Below the pieces are notes generated by a model that searched no databases, was not told the origin of the DNA, and worked only from the letters and a program-made list of their open reading frames with translations. Shown one piece after another: positions 18,093-26,503 of a DNA stretch of 64,000 nucleotides. How positions within the stretch are numbered: position 1 is the stretch's first letter; each line of letters starts with the position of its first letter. Both the position numbers and the translations under genes were made by a program. Source of the DNA: Mesorhizobium sp. Root102 (GTDB taxonomy: Bacteria; Pseudomonadota; Alphaproteobacteria; Rhizobiales; Rhizobiaceae). The DNA lies in assembly GCF_001425625.1 (NCBI RefSeq), contig NZ_LMCP01000023.1:1428-65427 (forward strand), written 5' to 3'.

Positions 18093-18470
18093 TCATGCGC
18101 CGGGAAGGGAGCGCCGCGCCTTCGCGCGCGACGGCTTGCGTCTTTCCCATTCGGTCGCCTCGCCGGCCCTGTGGGCGGCCTCCTCGATGAGGGTGGCAAC
18201 CTGCGCGGGATGAGCTTCGTAGACCGAGTGGTTGACACCTGTCACGACGATGAAGGGTGCCTAAAGCGTGTCGCGTCTGAACGGATTCAAGCGGCCCGCT
18301 TTAAGTCCTTGCCTTTATGCATGTCGTTCTCCCAAAACTGAGGTCACTTTTGGGCGATATGCATTAGGCGCTCATGGTGGAAGCGCTCGAGGTTGATGGT
18401 TTAGTCGTTGCCGGCGACGATGTCCCAACTAGGCTTGGTCTTCCACGCCGCGGCGGCCGGTGTTGAGCGT
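18093..18470 (-). pseudogene. Alpha/beta hydrolase pseudogene split by a palindromic element
   Basis: Minus-strand remnants of a hydrolase C-terminal region. Around 18465-18368 the frame reads AAAWKTKPSWDIVAGND, an in-frame TAA, then TINLERFHHER, matching AAWHSKPSFYAVSKQDKTIN and PDLERFLAKRM in the intact hydrolase at 2228-3013. The element 18261-18367 follows, and then the frame resumes at 18260 with APFIVVTGVNHSVYEAHPAQ and VATLIEEAAHRA, including the catalytic-His region, ending with TGA at 18093. The N-terminal two-thirds is missing. Together the stop, the insertion and the missing front make this clearly non-functional. Confidence 0.8.
18261..18367. repeat. Palindromic intergenic-type repeat element inserted in a hydrolase remnant
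   Basis: About 107 bases bounded by CTAA and TTAG. It contains CCCAAAA (18331-18337) and TTTTGGG (18348-18354) as hairpin arms, with ATGCATGTCG and CGATATGCAT as outer arms. This resembles short dispersed palindromic elements common in Mesorhizobium and other rhizobia. Here it interrupts a reading frame rather than lying between genes. Confidence 0.65.
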
Positions 18471-18483
18471 GACTGACTAGGTC

Positions 18484-18756
18484 TTAGTTATGGCCGCCGA
18501 GCGTATTCACATTCGCGCAGAAGTCGGTGTACGGCTGCCTCATGCCCGCGCACTCGTTCTTCATCGCTTCTTGCTTTTCGGCAGGCATAGCCATGAAAAC
18601 TTTCTTGAATTCCTTCAGCGGCTTCATGGTTTTCATGCTGGCATCCGTAAAGAACGGTTTCATAGTGTCCGGCTCACCTAGAGTGCCGGCAAATGCAATG
18701 CCGCCAGACGGGAAAAGCGCAATTGCGGCACCGAGGCAGATAGCTTTGATGTTCAT
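18484..18756 (-). CDS. Small secreted protein of unknown function
   Basis: A 90-residue protein with a clear signal peptide (MNIKAICLGAAIALFPSGGI, cleaved near AFAG), so it is probably periplasmic. The mature part of about 66 residues is rich in Met and Lys, with two Cys (in NECAGMRQ and DFCANV) that could form a disulfide. The start follows GGAAGGACCATGCCCC. I do not recognise the family. It lies between a pseudogene and a low-density stretch. Confidence 0.6.
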   Translation of the reverse strand: MNIKAICLGAAIALFPSGGIAFAGTLGEPDTMKPFFTDASMKTMKPLKEFKKVFMAMPAEKQEAMKNECAGMRQPYTDFCANVNTLGGHN

Positions 18757-19296
18757 GGGGCATGGTCCTTCCCTGGTTCAAAGGTGGTACCAACGACAAA
18801 CTGCGTTGATGGGTAGAGGAATAACCCCCAACCCGACTGGTGTATTTTCTCCAACCACTAGTTTTTGTCTGAAAGACTGTTGCTGATTGGCCGTGCCATG
18901 ACGAGTGCTGCCGCGGCGTTCAAGAGTCTCTTCAGCCTTCCTCACTGAAGTCCCGCAGAATGGATGGCGCAGATCTTTCTTTGCCGCGCAGGTGCCTCAC
19001 ACGGCCGATCAAAACCGGCTTCACCATCCGCTGCGTCGCTAGCCGCTTCATGCTCCCTAGCGCCAACTCGGCGTGCTCTTGAACGTGCTTCCAAAGCCGC
19101 TCTCGGATTGATTTAATGCTGGCGGCTCTCTGACTTCTCGCCGGCGCCGGATCGACCTGCTTGCACACAATGGGGGATCATTCGGCCGCATTAGATATAG
19201 TCCGATGTAAACCAAAGTATAGTTTCGTTTAACGTGGACCGGGGGCACGCTGCTCTGCCAGAACGCATAGAGGTTGTCGTTCGAGAGGAGAATAAC
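18757..19296. other. Low-coding stretch of the decaying zone
   Basis: About 540 bases. A minus-strand frame of 78 codons (19168-18932), containing RLWKHVQEHAELALGSMKRL, is possible but has no recognised relatives and no clear ribosome site. The base composition is lower in GC than in the flanking operons. The 3' end carries the promoter and the strong GAGAGGAG ribosome site of the downstream Gly-rich protein. Confidence 0.35.
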
Positions 19297-19695
19297 ATGA
19301 AACCGGCAGGAACAATGTTAGCTACTATTGTCTTGGGTGCGGCGGTCGTGGCCGGCTCGGCAACCGCGGGTCTGGCCGCGCATGGCGGCGGCCACGGCGG
19401 TGGGGATGGCGGCTTTGGCAGCGGCCATTCTGGCGGAATGCCGTTCGCGATGCACGGCGGAGGATTTGGAGGCTCCGACATGTCCTATGGAGATCATTTT
19501 GGTGGCTACTCCCATCCCCATTTTTATCACGGCGGCGGGTACCGTCCATACTTCCCATATTCTCCATCTTACGAAAATGATGACGATTCCGCCTACGATT
19601 ACTACAGTTCTTACTGCGCGCGCATCCATTCCACCTACAATCCCTATACGGGCGCCTATATCGGCAGCGATGGACGCCTGCACTATTGTTCGTAA
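19297..19695 (+). CDS. Glycine/histidine/tyrosine-rich secreted protein
   Basis: A 132-residue exported protein from ATG 19297, seven bases after GAGAGGAG. The signal peptide runs from MKPAGTMLATIVLGAAVVAG to about SATAGLAAH. The mature part begins with Gly-His runs (HGGGHGGGDGGFGSGH), then His/Tyr/Pro-rich sequence, and ends with YCARIHSTYNPYTGAYIGSD and GRLHYCS, the last being a BA14K-like or DUF-type tail common in rhizobial small exported proteins. Function unknown. The His-rich portion could bind metal, but that is speculation. Confidence 0.7.
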   Translation: MKPAGTMLATIVLGAAVVAGSATAGLAAHGGGHGGGDGGFGSGHSGGMPFAMHGGGFGGSDMSYGDHFGGYSHPHFYHGGGYRPYFPYSPSYENDDDSAYDYYSSYCARIHSTYNPYTGAYIGSDGRLHYCS

Positions 19696-19708
19696 GGCCG
19701 TCCTCGGA

Positions 19709-19790
19709 TCCGGCTGCTCCTGGCAGCGACAGATTTCGAGCTCGAGCCCATAGCGACTCCGAGACAGACCATCCAGTTGCAAAGCATCGC
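19709..19790 (-). pseudogene. Fragment of a formate/nitrite transporter gene
   Basis: On the minus strand this piece reads AMLCNWMVCLGVAMGSSSKS, nearly identical to AMLCNWMVCLGVVMGTSSKS in the intact channel gene at 10478-11320. The nucleotide match is also strong from about 19725 to 19786. The frame soon diverges on both sides and no start or membrane segments remain. It is a relic of a second copy, about 9 kb from the intact gene. Confidence 0.75.
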
Positions 19791-19905
19791 GTCGCACCCC
19801 CTCCGGTGCAAGCCCCTGACTGATCTGCAAGCGGCGCGGGGGCTATGTCGCACGCCCTCCCCTTCTTCCTTGCCGCGGCACCATGTGTTCCATTGAGGAT
19901 TTTCC

Positions 19906-20256
19906 ATGTCGACCTATCTAATCAACCACCTGCGAATCCCTGGCGATGTACCCAACGATGAAGGTCTGTCCTATCTCGAGCAGGTTGAGGCTACCGTTGC
20001 ACCCTATGGCGGTAAGTGGCTGGCGCAGGGATCAGTCGACGTGCTCGAGGGAGCCTGGCCGGGCTCGGTCGTGCTGATGGAGTTCCCAAGCCGGGATACT
20101 GCGAGCGCTTGGTACAATTCAGCCGCGTATCAGGCGATCGCGCCTTTGCGTGTCCGCAACGCCATCTCCGACCTCGTCCTGATCGACTCGCTCCCCGAGG
20201 GCTTCACGATCAACGAATTCGCCAAGGACATCCGTCGGGCGCTCAAAAGAGCCTGA
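19906..20256 (+). CDS. DUF1330 family protein
   Basis: A cytoplasmic protein of 116 residues in the dimeric alpha-beta (ferredoxin-like) DUF1330 family. It shows SYLEQVEATVAPYGGKWLAQ, GSVVLMEFPSRDTASAWYNS and AYQAIAPLRVRNAISDLVLI, the expected block order. Function of the family is unknown. A second DUF1330 gene lies at 56672 in the his operon, but the two are clearly different in sequence. It is flanked by pseudogene fragments. Confidence 0.8.
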   Translation: MSTYLINHLRIPGDVPNDEGLSYLEQVEATVAPYGGKWLAQGSVDVLEGAWPGSVVLMEFPSRDTASAWYNSAAYQAIAPLRVRNAISDLVLIDSLPEGFTINEFAKDIRRALKRA

Positions 20257-20512
20257 AACGTTTGCTTTGTCTCGATTGGTCCGAGCGACGTGCTGGCGCC
20301 ATCACAGAGTTTCCAGGCGCGTGCGCGTTATCGACGTCAACTCTGATGTTCGAGGGCGATAGGCAGCCTGCTCAAGTCCGCAGATTTTGATGAATCGCGT
20401 CGCATCCTGATGTTCGCTCGTGCGGGGTGGCACGCGACTAGGGAAACCTGGCACGATGAAAGCCCCGGCGAGTCAATGCCCGTGGGCAAGTGGCGGCGCC
20501 CGTCTGTCCTAG

Positions 20513-20848
20513 CTGCGCTGCTTTGCAGTCGATGCCCCGGTCAGCAATTTCTCCGGTGGCCAACGGCAGGCTGTCGCCATCGGCCGCGCCGTCTACTGGG
20601 ACGCGCAGGTCCTGATCATGGACGAGCCGACCGCGGCACTTGGCGCGCCAGAGCAACGCAAGGTGATTTCGCTCATCCACCAGCTCAAGGCGCAAGGGCG
20701 CGGCGTGATCTTCATCCCGCACAATCTGCAGGACATCTTCGCGGTTTCGGATCACATCGTCGTGCTGCGGCGCGGCGTCCAGGCCGGCGAGCGCAAGATC
20801 TCGGAAACCAACCACGACGAAGTCGTCAAGCCGATGGTTGGCGGATAA
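20513..20848 (+). pseudogene. C-terminal fragment of a sugar ABC transporter ATPase
   Basis: The frame opens after a stop at 20510 and reads VSNFSGGQRQAVAIGRAVYW, the ABC signature, then VLIMDEPTAALGAPEQRKVI (Walker B) and IFIPHNLQDIFAVSDHIVVL (H-loop region), ending at TAA 20848. Walker A and the first two-thirds of the protein are missing. It resembles the single-domain inositol/ribose-type ATPase at 43198-43965. It is probably a remnant of a transporter once associated with the adjacent LacI regulator. Confidence 0.8.
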
Positions 20849-20872
20849 GGCGCCGGCCCGCGAGCGGACGCT

Positions 20873-22009
20873 TTAACTCACCGACGCTTCGCTCGAACTC
20901 GCGGACGAGCCGACCACAGCCCGTACGCTCTCTCGCTCCACCAGCGGGCACTCCAGCTTGGTAATCGGGTACCGCCCCCGTCCAGGCGGCGCCGGCGCTT
21001 CGAGCTGCTCGATTGCCCATTGGCCCATCGCCATGTGCGGCAGGATCGAGGTCGTCAGCGGCGGGAAGAGGTGGCGGGCGATTTCTTCATCGTCGTAGCC
21101 GACGACGGAAATGTCCTGCGGGATGTGCAGGCCTGCTTCCTTCAGCGCCTCATAGCAGCCGATCGCGGTGCGGTCGTTCTGGCAGAAGATGGCGGTCGGG
21201 CGGTCCTTCAGCGCCAGCAGCTTGACGGTCGCGGCATAGCCCGCACTTGCCGACCAGTCGCCCTCGACAACCAGTTCGGGATCGAACGGGATGTCGGCGG
21301 TGGCGAGCGCGCGGCGATAGCCCTTCAGCCTGTCTTGAGCGGCCTGCATCCACGGTTCGCCGGTGATGGTGGCGATGCGGCGGTGGCCGTGGCTGATCAG
21401 ATGGCGGGTCGAGTTCTGGCCGCCGGCGATCTCGCTCGGCACCACGGCCGGGAAGGCGTAGTCCGCCGTATAGCAGTTGAGCAGGATCACCGGAATGTCG
21501 AGGCCGTAGAGATAGTCGGGCGCCGTGATCTCGCGGGTGAAGATGGTCATGTAGATCAGCGCCGAAATGCCTCGCTTGGTGAGCGCTGCGATGGCGCGCG
21601 GCTCCATGACGGAATCGCCAAGCGTCTGCGCCACCAGAAGCACGTTGCCGGCATTCCACGAGGCCTGCCGCGCGCCCTCGATGGCGACCACGGCTTCCGG
21701 GCTGGTGGCGAGCTGGTCGACGGCGAAGCCGATCACCCCGTCCAGTCCTTCGAAGGCGGTGGGAGGTTTTTGCAAGGCCGAGAAGGCCGGCGGCGAATAG
21801 CCGAGCGCCCGCGCGGCCTCGATCACTCGTTCGCGGGTCTGCTGCGACAGCCGGATGCCGGGTGAATTGTTGAGCACGAAGGAAACGGTTGCCTGCGAGC
21901 AGCCGGCGGCCCTGGCGATGTCGGTCATGGTGACGCGACCCCTGGCGCTCTTCGCCGCCGTCTTGCGTCGCCTCGCCGTATCGATGGTCGGGTCCGTCGT
22001 CTCGCTCAT
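20873..22009 (-). CDS. LacI family transcriptional regulator
   Basis: Sugar-responsive repressor of 378 residues. The helix-turn-helix is VTMTDIARAAGCSQATVSFV followed by LNNSPGIRLSQQTRERVIEA. The periplasmic-binding-like ligand domain follows, with GVIGFAVDQLATSPEAVVAI, STRHLISHGHRRIATITGEP, AIFCQNDRTAIGCYEALKEA and DISVVGYDDEEIARHLFPPL. It is transcribed divergently from the sugar ABC transporter at 22577-26262 and is the natural candidate for its regulator. TACTAATA-type repeats in the gap could be its operator. Confidence 0.92.
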   Translation of the reverse strand: MSETTDPTIDTARRRKTAAKSARGRVTMTDIARAAGCSQATVSFVLNNSPGIRLSQQTRERVIEAARALGYSPPAFSALQKPPTAFEGLDGVIGFAVDQLATSPEAVVAIEGARQASWNAGNVLLVAQTLGDSVMEPRAIAALTKRGISALIYMTIFTREITAPDYLYGLDIPVILLNCYTADYAFPAVVPSEIAGGQNSTRHLISHGHRRIATITGEPWMQAAQDRLKGYRRALATADIPFDPELVVEGDWSASAGYAATVKLLALKDRPTAIFCQNDRTAIGCYEALKEAGLHIPQDISVVGYDDEEIARHLFPPLTTSILPHMAMGQWAIEQLEAPAPPGRGRYPITKLECPLVERESVRAVVGSSASSSEASVS

Positions 22010-22576
22010 GGCACCCCCAAATTCCGGTCTGTCTAGCGGCAGCCTGTCAGGCCGGCAAGATGGCGTGACGCCGTATCGTTATAGGTCGTCACGAGCATTT
22101 ATATCTATTAGTACCTTCAACGTCCATCCGCCATGCGGCTCCATACAGCCCGGAGCGCGAGCGCCATAGGACTTGGGCTTTGGCGCGTCCGGGGCGGCAG
22201 CTTGCCTGAAACCGCAACCATACCCACGGACATCGCCTCGAAACTAATACTGTTTACTAATACAAAAATGCGCTGTACCGTCAATCTGTCGCGTCCGGCC
22301 GGTTGGGTTCGGGGTGGCGGGAGTGTACGCAAATGGCTCGAAGGCGGGCGGATCTTACCTCCGCAAGCCTTGTCTCGGATATGTGATATGTCAGACAAAT
22401 CGGACTATTTACGAACGAAGGATGAGTCTCTAAGGTCCATGATCGTGGCTGGAACGGCGCCATTCTTTCGGTGCCGCGAACCCCTTTGAGGAGGAGGGCG
22501 TCCAAGCTGCAAACGGCAAAATCAGGTCAGTGCAAGATCGGTCAGTCTGACGACTGAACCAAACGGGAGGTTGAAC
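22010..22576. promoter_or_regulatory. Divergent promoter region between LacI regulator and sugar ABC operon
   Basis: 567 bases without a gene. The octamer TACTAATA or its complement occurs three times: TATTAGTA at 22106-22113, AACTAATAC at 22243-22251 and TACTAATAC at 22256-22264. The last two are direct repeats 13 bases apart. These are candidate regulator sites. The ribosome site of the binding protein gene (GGGAGG) is near its 3' end. Confidence 0.4.
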
Positions 22577-23539
22577 ATGAAATCCTTGATACGAAATGCA
22601 TCCGTAGCCGCCATGGCGCTGCTGCTTGGCCTGTCGGCCACGGCAATCGCGCGCGCCGACGACAAGCCGACGCTGGCCTTCGTCGTCAACGGCGCTTCCG
22701 ATTTCTGGAAGGCCGCCGAAGCCGGCGTCAAGAAGGCGCAGGGCGAACTGCCGGACTACAATCTCGAGCTCAAATATCCCGAGCAGTCCTCGGTCGCCAT
22801 CCAGCAGCGGCTCATGGACGATCTGGTGACGGCCGGCGTGAAGGGCATCATGGTCTCGGCGGTTGATCCGAAGACCTCGACCGATGGTCTCAACAAGATC
22901 GCTTCGGAAACGGCGCTGTTCACCACCGACTCGGACGCCCCGCAGACCAAGCGTGTCGCCTATATCGGCTCGTCCAACGTCGATGCCGGCAAGCAGGCCG
23001 CCGAAATCGCCAAGAAGGCGATGCCCAATGGCGGAAAATGCCTCGGCTTCGTCGGCCTGCTCGGCGCCGACAATGCCAAGGAGCGCATCCAGGGCATGAA
23101 GGACGGCCTGGCCGGCACCAAGATCGAGCTGATCGACGTGCGCGGCGACGACATCGACCAGGCTCGCGCCAAGAAGAACGTCGAGGACGCGCTGGTCGCC
23201 AGCCCCGACGTCACCTGCATGGTCGGCTTCTATTCCTACAACACGCCGCGCATCTATGAAGCGCTGCGCGATGCCGGCAAGCTCGGCTCGATCACCGTCG
23301 TCGGTTTCGATGACGATCCGATCACGCTGGGCGGCGTCAAGGAAGGCACCATTGCCGCGACCGTCGTGCAGCAGCCCTTCGAATGGGCCTATCAGGGCAT
23401 GAAGCTGATGGCTGCCTATCTCAAGGGCGACAAGTCGGGCATCCCGGCCGGCGGTCTCATCATCATCCCGACCAAGATCATCGGCAAGGATGACGTCGAC
23501 GCCTATGCCGCCAATTTGAAGGCGATGGCCGGAAAGTAA
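22577..23539 (+). CDS. Ribose-type sugar ABC transporter, periplasmic binding protein
   Basis: High-affinity periplasmic sugar receptor of the ribose/galactose-binding (Peripla_BP_4) family; 320 residues. ATG 22577 lies seven bases after GGGAGG; a TTG six bases upstream is less likely. The signal peptide is MKSLIRNASVAAMALLLGLS to about ATAIARA. The mature part shows LAFVVNGASDFWKAAEAGVK, GVKGIMVSAVDPKTSTDGLN, FTTDSDAPQTKRVAYIGSSN and TVVGFDDDPITLGGVKEGTI. The sugar cannot be named from sequence. A hairpin follows it. Confidence 0.92.
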   Translation: MKSLIRNASVAAMALLLGLSATAIARADDKPTLAFVVNGASDFWKAAEAGVKKAQGELPDYNLELKYPEQSSVAIQQRLMDDLVTAGVKGIMVSAVDPKTSTDGLNKIASETALFTTDSDAPQTKRVAYIGSSNVDAGKQAAEIAKKAMPNGGKCLGFVGLLGADNAKERIQGMKDGLAGTKIELIDVRGDDIDQARAKKNVEDALVASPDVTCMVGFYSYNTPRIYEALRDAGKLGSITVVGFDDDPITLGGVKEGTIAATVVQQPFEWAYQGMKLMAAYLKGDKSGIPAGGLIIIPTKIIGKDDVDAYAANLKAMAGK

Positions 23540-23553
23540 GACTTGACGCAGTT

Positions 23554-23583
23554 CAGCCGGCTCAACGTCGCTTGGGCCGGCTG
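23554..23583 (+). other. Intercistronic hairpin after the binding-protein gene
   Basis: Perfect arms CAGCCGGC (23554-23561) and GCCGGCTG (23576-23583), with a 14-base loop and no following T run. It sits 15 bases after the binding-protein stop codon. Such hairpins often protect the 3' end of the binding-protein mRNA and let it accumulate over the membrane components; that role is inferred. Confidence 0.5.
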
Positions 23584-23657
23584 CTCGCATTGACGAACCG
23601 CGCGTGGATCGTCAGTCTGAAGATGGACCAAAAACGGCCCACCGGCTGCTGTCAGGC

Positions 23658-25205
23658 ATGATGAATTATTCCGACACATCCATCGTTGCGTCCACGGTTG
23701 CTCCATTCCTGAGCCTCGAGAACGTGCGCAAGACATATCCGGGCGTCGTCGCGCTCGATGGCTTCTCCATGGAGGTCAGGCCGGGCGAGGTCATCGGCCT
23801 CGTCGGCGAAAACGGCGCCGGCAAGTCGACCTTGATGAAGATCCTCGGCGGCGTCACCACGCCGGACACCGGCACGATCACCGTCGACGGCACCGCCCAC
23901 AAGGGGCTGACCGTCGAAGGCAGCCTGGGATCGGGCATCGCCTTCGTCCACCAGGAACTCAACCTGTTCGACAATCTCGATGTCGCCGCCAATATCTTCT
24001 TCGGCCGCGAGCCGTTGCGCGCCGGGCCGCTCAAGCTCGTCGACCGCGCAAAACTGCGCACCATGGTGGCGCCGCTGTTGAAGCGCGTCGGCGCCAATTT
24101 TTCCGCCGACACGCCGGTCGCGACCCTGTCGCTGGCCCAGCAGCAGATGGTCGAGATCGCCAAGGCGCTGTCGATCGAGGCAAGGCTGGTCATCCTCGAC
24201 GAGCCGACATCGAGCCTGCCGCTCGCCGAAACCGACAAATTGCTCGACGTCATCAAGGCGCTGAAGGCGGACGGCATCAGCGTCATCTTCATTTCGCACC
24301 GGCTGCACGAGGTCGAGCGCGTCGCCGACCGCGTCGTCGTGCTGCGCGACGGCATGCTGGCCGGCACGCTGGGCAAGCACGACATCGGCCACGACCAGAT
24401 GGTCAAGCTGATGATCGGCCGCATGCTGAAGGAGCGCGAAAAAGCCTCCGAGGCGGCGCGTGCGCCCGGCGCCACAGCCCTTTCCGCCAAGGCCATCCGC
24501 ACCCCCGCCTATCCCGCCCGGCCCGTCGATCTCGACGTCAGGCGCGGCGAAATCCTCGGCCTTGCCGGGCTTGTCGGCTCCGGCCGCACCGAACTGGCGC
24601 GGGTGTTCTTCGGCATCGACTCAAGCCTTGGCGGCGCGCTCGAACTCGACGGCAAACCGCTTGCGCTGGGCTCGGCGGCGGACGCCGTCGCGCATGGCAT
24701 CTTCCTGGTGCCGGAAGACCGCAAGCTGACCGGCATCCTGCTCGACCTGTCGATCGCCCAGAACATTTCGCTGCCCAATCTGCCGGCGCATGCGCGCCGC
24801 TCCCTGGTGTCCACAAGCGCCGAGACCGCCACCGCCGAGAAGCAAAAGAAAGATCTCGGCATCAAGGCGCCGTCGGTGCAGACGCGCACCGGCACGCTGT
24901 CGGGTGGCAACCAGCAGAAGGTCGTGCTCGGCAAATGGCTGGCCATGAATCCGAAGGTGATGATCCTGGACGAGCCGACGCGCGGCATCGACATTGGCGC
25001 CAAGGCGGAAATCTACGGGCTGATGCGGGCGCTCGCCGATGCCGGCGTCGCCGTGCTGATGATCTCCTCCGACATGGAAGAGGTAATCGGTGTGTCCGAC
25101 CGCATCGCCGTCATGCATGAGGGCCAGATCTCGGGCATTCTGGACAAGGACCGGTTCAGCCAGGAAAACGTGCTGCTGCTGGCGGTGGGCAAGCTGCCGA
25201 AATAG
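23658..25205 (+). CDS. Sugar ABC transporter ATP-binding protein (two-domain, RbsA/MglA type)
   Basis: Energises sugar import with the neighbouring binding protein and permease. 515 residues from ATG 23658 (ATG-ATG start); an upstream in-frame GTG at 23604 is less likely. The first ATPase half has Walker A GENGAGKST (about residues 50-58), signature VATLSLAQQQMVEIAKALSI and Walker B LVILDEPTSSLP. The second half has the degenerate GLVGSGRTELARVF, signature GTLSGGNQQKVVLGKWLAMN and Walker B MILDEPTRGID. This tandem arrangement is standard for the monosaccharide (CUT2) class. Confidence 0.94.
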   Translation: MMNYSDTSIVASTVAPFLSLENVRKTYPGVVALDGFSMEVRPGEVIGLVGENGAGKSTLMKILGGVTTPDTGTITVDGTAHKGLTVEGSLGSGIAFVHQELNLFDNLDVAANIFFGREPLRAGPLKLVDRAKLRTMVAPLLKRVGANFSADTPVATLSLAQQQMVEIAKALSIEARLVILDEPTSSLPLAETDKLLDVIKALKADGISVIFISHRLHEVERVADRVVVLRDGMLAGTLGKHDIGHDQMVKLMIGRMLKEREKASEAARAPGATALSAKAIRTPAYPARPVDLDVRRGEILGLAGLVGSGRTELARVFFGIDSSLGGALELDGKPLALGSAADAVAHGIFLVPEDRKLTGILLDLSIAQNISLPNLPAHARRSLVSTSAETATAEKQKKDLGIKAPSVQTRTGTLSGGNQQKVVLGKWLAMNPKVMILDEPTRGIDIGAKAEIYGLMRALADAGVAVLMISSDMEEVIGVSDRIAVMHEGQISGILDKDRFSQENVLLLAVGKLPK

Positions 25206-25266
25206 GTTTTTGCCTCGCATTTCGCGCAAGCGCGATCCCGCTCGGGCAGGCATTGGGGAGAAGACG

Positions 25267-26262
25267 ATGAGCAAGAAAGATCTCGGCCTGCTGATCCTGA
25301 TTCTGGTGGTCGGCGCCATCGTTGCGATCATCAATCCGCGCTTCCTGCTGCCGATCAACCTGGCCAACACCTCGAATCTGATCGGACTATTCGGCATCCT
25401 GTCGATCGGCCAGGCCTTCGTCATCATCACCGGCGGCATCGAACTGTCGGTCGGCTCGGTGGTCGCGCTGCTGGGAACGCTGTTCATCGACTTCATCGCC
25501 GTGCGCGAGATGGAGTGGCCGCTGGCCTTCGTGCTGATCCTCGTGCTCGGCGCCATCATCGGCCTGGTGCATGGCTGGCTGATCACAAGGCTGAAATTGC
25601 AGCCTTTCGTCGTCACGCTATGCGGCCTCCTGATCTACCGCGGCGTCGCCCGCTTCTACACCGCCGACGGCACCGCCGGCTTCGCCTTTGGCCAGAATTT
25701 TCCCGACCTCGAATTCCTCACCGCCGGACGCTCCTATGGCGTTCCCAACAGCTTCATCGCGCTGATCGTCATTGCCATCGTCATGTGGGTGGTGCTGCAC
25801 CGCTCGGTGTTCGGTCGCTATCTCTACGCCATCGGCAAGAACGAGGAGGCGGCGAAATATTCGGGCATCCGCACCGGCCGCGTCGTCATGGCGGCTTACG
25901 TCATCTGCGGCGTGCTGACGGCGCTGTCGGCGATCTATTTCGCCATGTACACCCGCTCGATTTCGCCAGCCAGCCACGGCCAGTTCTACGAGCTCTACGC
26001 CATCGCCGCGGCGGTGCTCGGCGGCTTTTCGCTGCGCGGCGGCGAGGGCTCGCTGATCGGCGTCATCCTCGGCACGGTGCTGCTGCAGGAACTGCAGAAC
26101 CTTGTCAACCTGCTCGGCATCCCGTCCTCGCTCAACTTCGCGGTGATGGGCGGCGTCATCCTCATCGGCGTGCTGGTCGACCAGCAATGGGGCGTGTTCC
26201 GGGCACGGCGGCTGATGGTCGACGCGACCCGCAAGAGCGCCGCCGGCGCGGCCGCGGAATAG
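25267..26262 (+). CDS. Sugar ABC transporter permease (RbsC type)
   Basis: Membrane channel of the CUT2 sugar importer; 331 residues with about 9-10 hydrophobic segments. ATG 25267 follows GGGGAGAAG. Family blocks include ILSIGQAFVIITGGIELSVG (the permease signature), GAIIGLVHGWLITRLKLQPF, TLCGLLIYRGVARFYTADGT and YAIGKNEEAAKYSGIRTGRV. It completes a binding protein-ATPase-permease operon. The C-terminal tail is cytoplasmic. Confidence 0.94.
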   Translation: MSKKDLGLLILILVVGAIVAIINPRFLLPINLANTSNLIGLFGILSIGQAFVIITGGIELSVGSVVALLGTLFIDFIAVREMEWPLAFVLILVLGAIIGLVHGWLITRLKLQPFVVTLCGLLIYRGVARFYTADGTAGFAFGQNFPDLEFLTAGRSYGVPNSFIALIVIAIVMWVVLHRSVFGRYLYAIGKNEEAAKYSGIRTGRVVMAAYVICGVLTALSAIYFAMYTRSISPASHGQFYELYAIAAAVLGGFSLRGGEGSLIGVILGTVLLQELQNLVNLLGIPSSLNFAVMGGVILIGVLVDQQWGVFRARRLMVDATRKSAAGAAAE

Positions 26263-26287
26263 ACGCCGGCCGCGCCGATATCGAGCG

Positions 26288-26503
26288 CTACCGGTTGGTC
26301 GCGCGCGCGGCGCGGCGAACGCTTTGCAACAGGATCGCGAGGCAGCCGATCAGCAGCAAGCCGCCGCCGAGCAGCGGCGGCAGCGCCAGCAGTTTCACCG
26401 CCGCCGCGACAACGGCCACCAGCACCAGCGCCAGCAGCGCCAGACTTCCGTCATCGACGAACATGCCGAGGAATTCCTTGGCCGCGAGACGAATGACGTT
26501 CAT
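26288..26503 (-). CDS. Small membrane protein of unknown function
   Basis: 71 residues with two strong hydrophobic segments (SLALLALVLVAVVAAAVKLL and LGGGLLLIGCLAILLQSV), so probably a two-helix inner-membrane protein. The C-terminus is basic. Its start overlaps the stop of the upstream membrane-protein gene by four bases, which indicates an operon and perhaps a joint function. No family recognised. Confidence 0.65.
   Translation of the reverse strand: MNVIRLAAKEFLGMFVDDGSLALLALVLVAVVAAAVKLLALPPLLGGGLLLIGCLAILLQSVRRAARATNR

Noticed and set aside
18932..19168. 78-codon minus-strand frame
   Set aside because: No ribosome site or recognisable family; kept only as a note in the intergenic entry.
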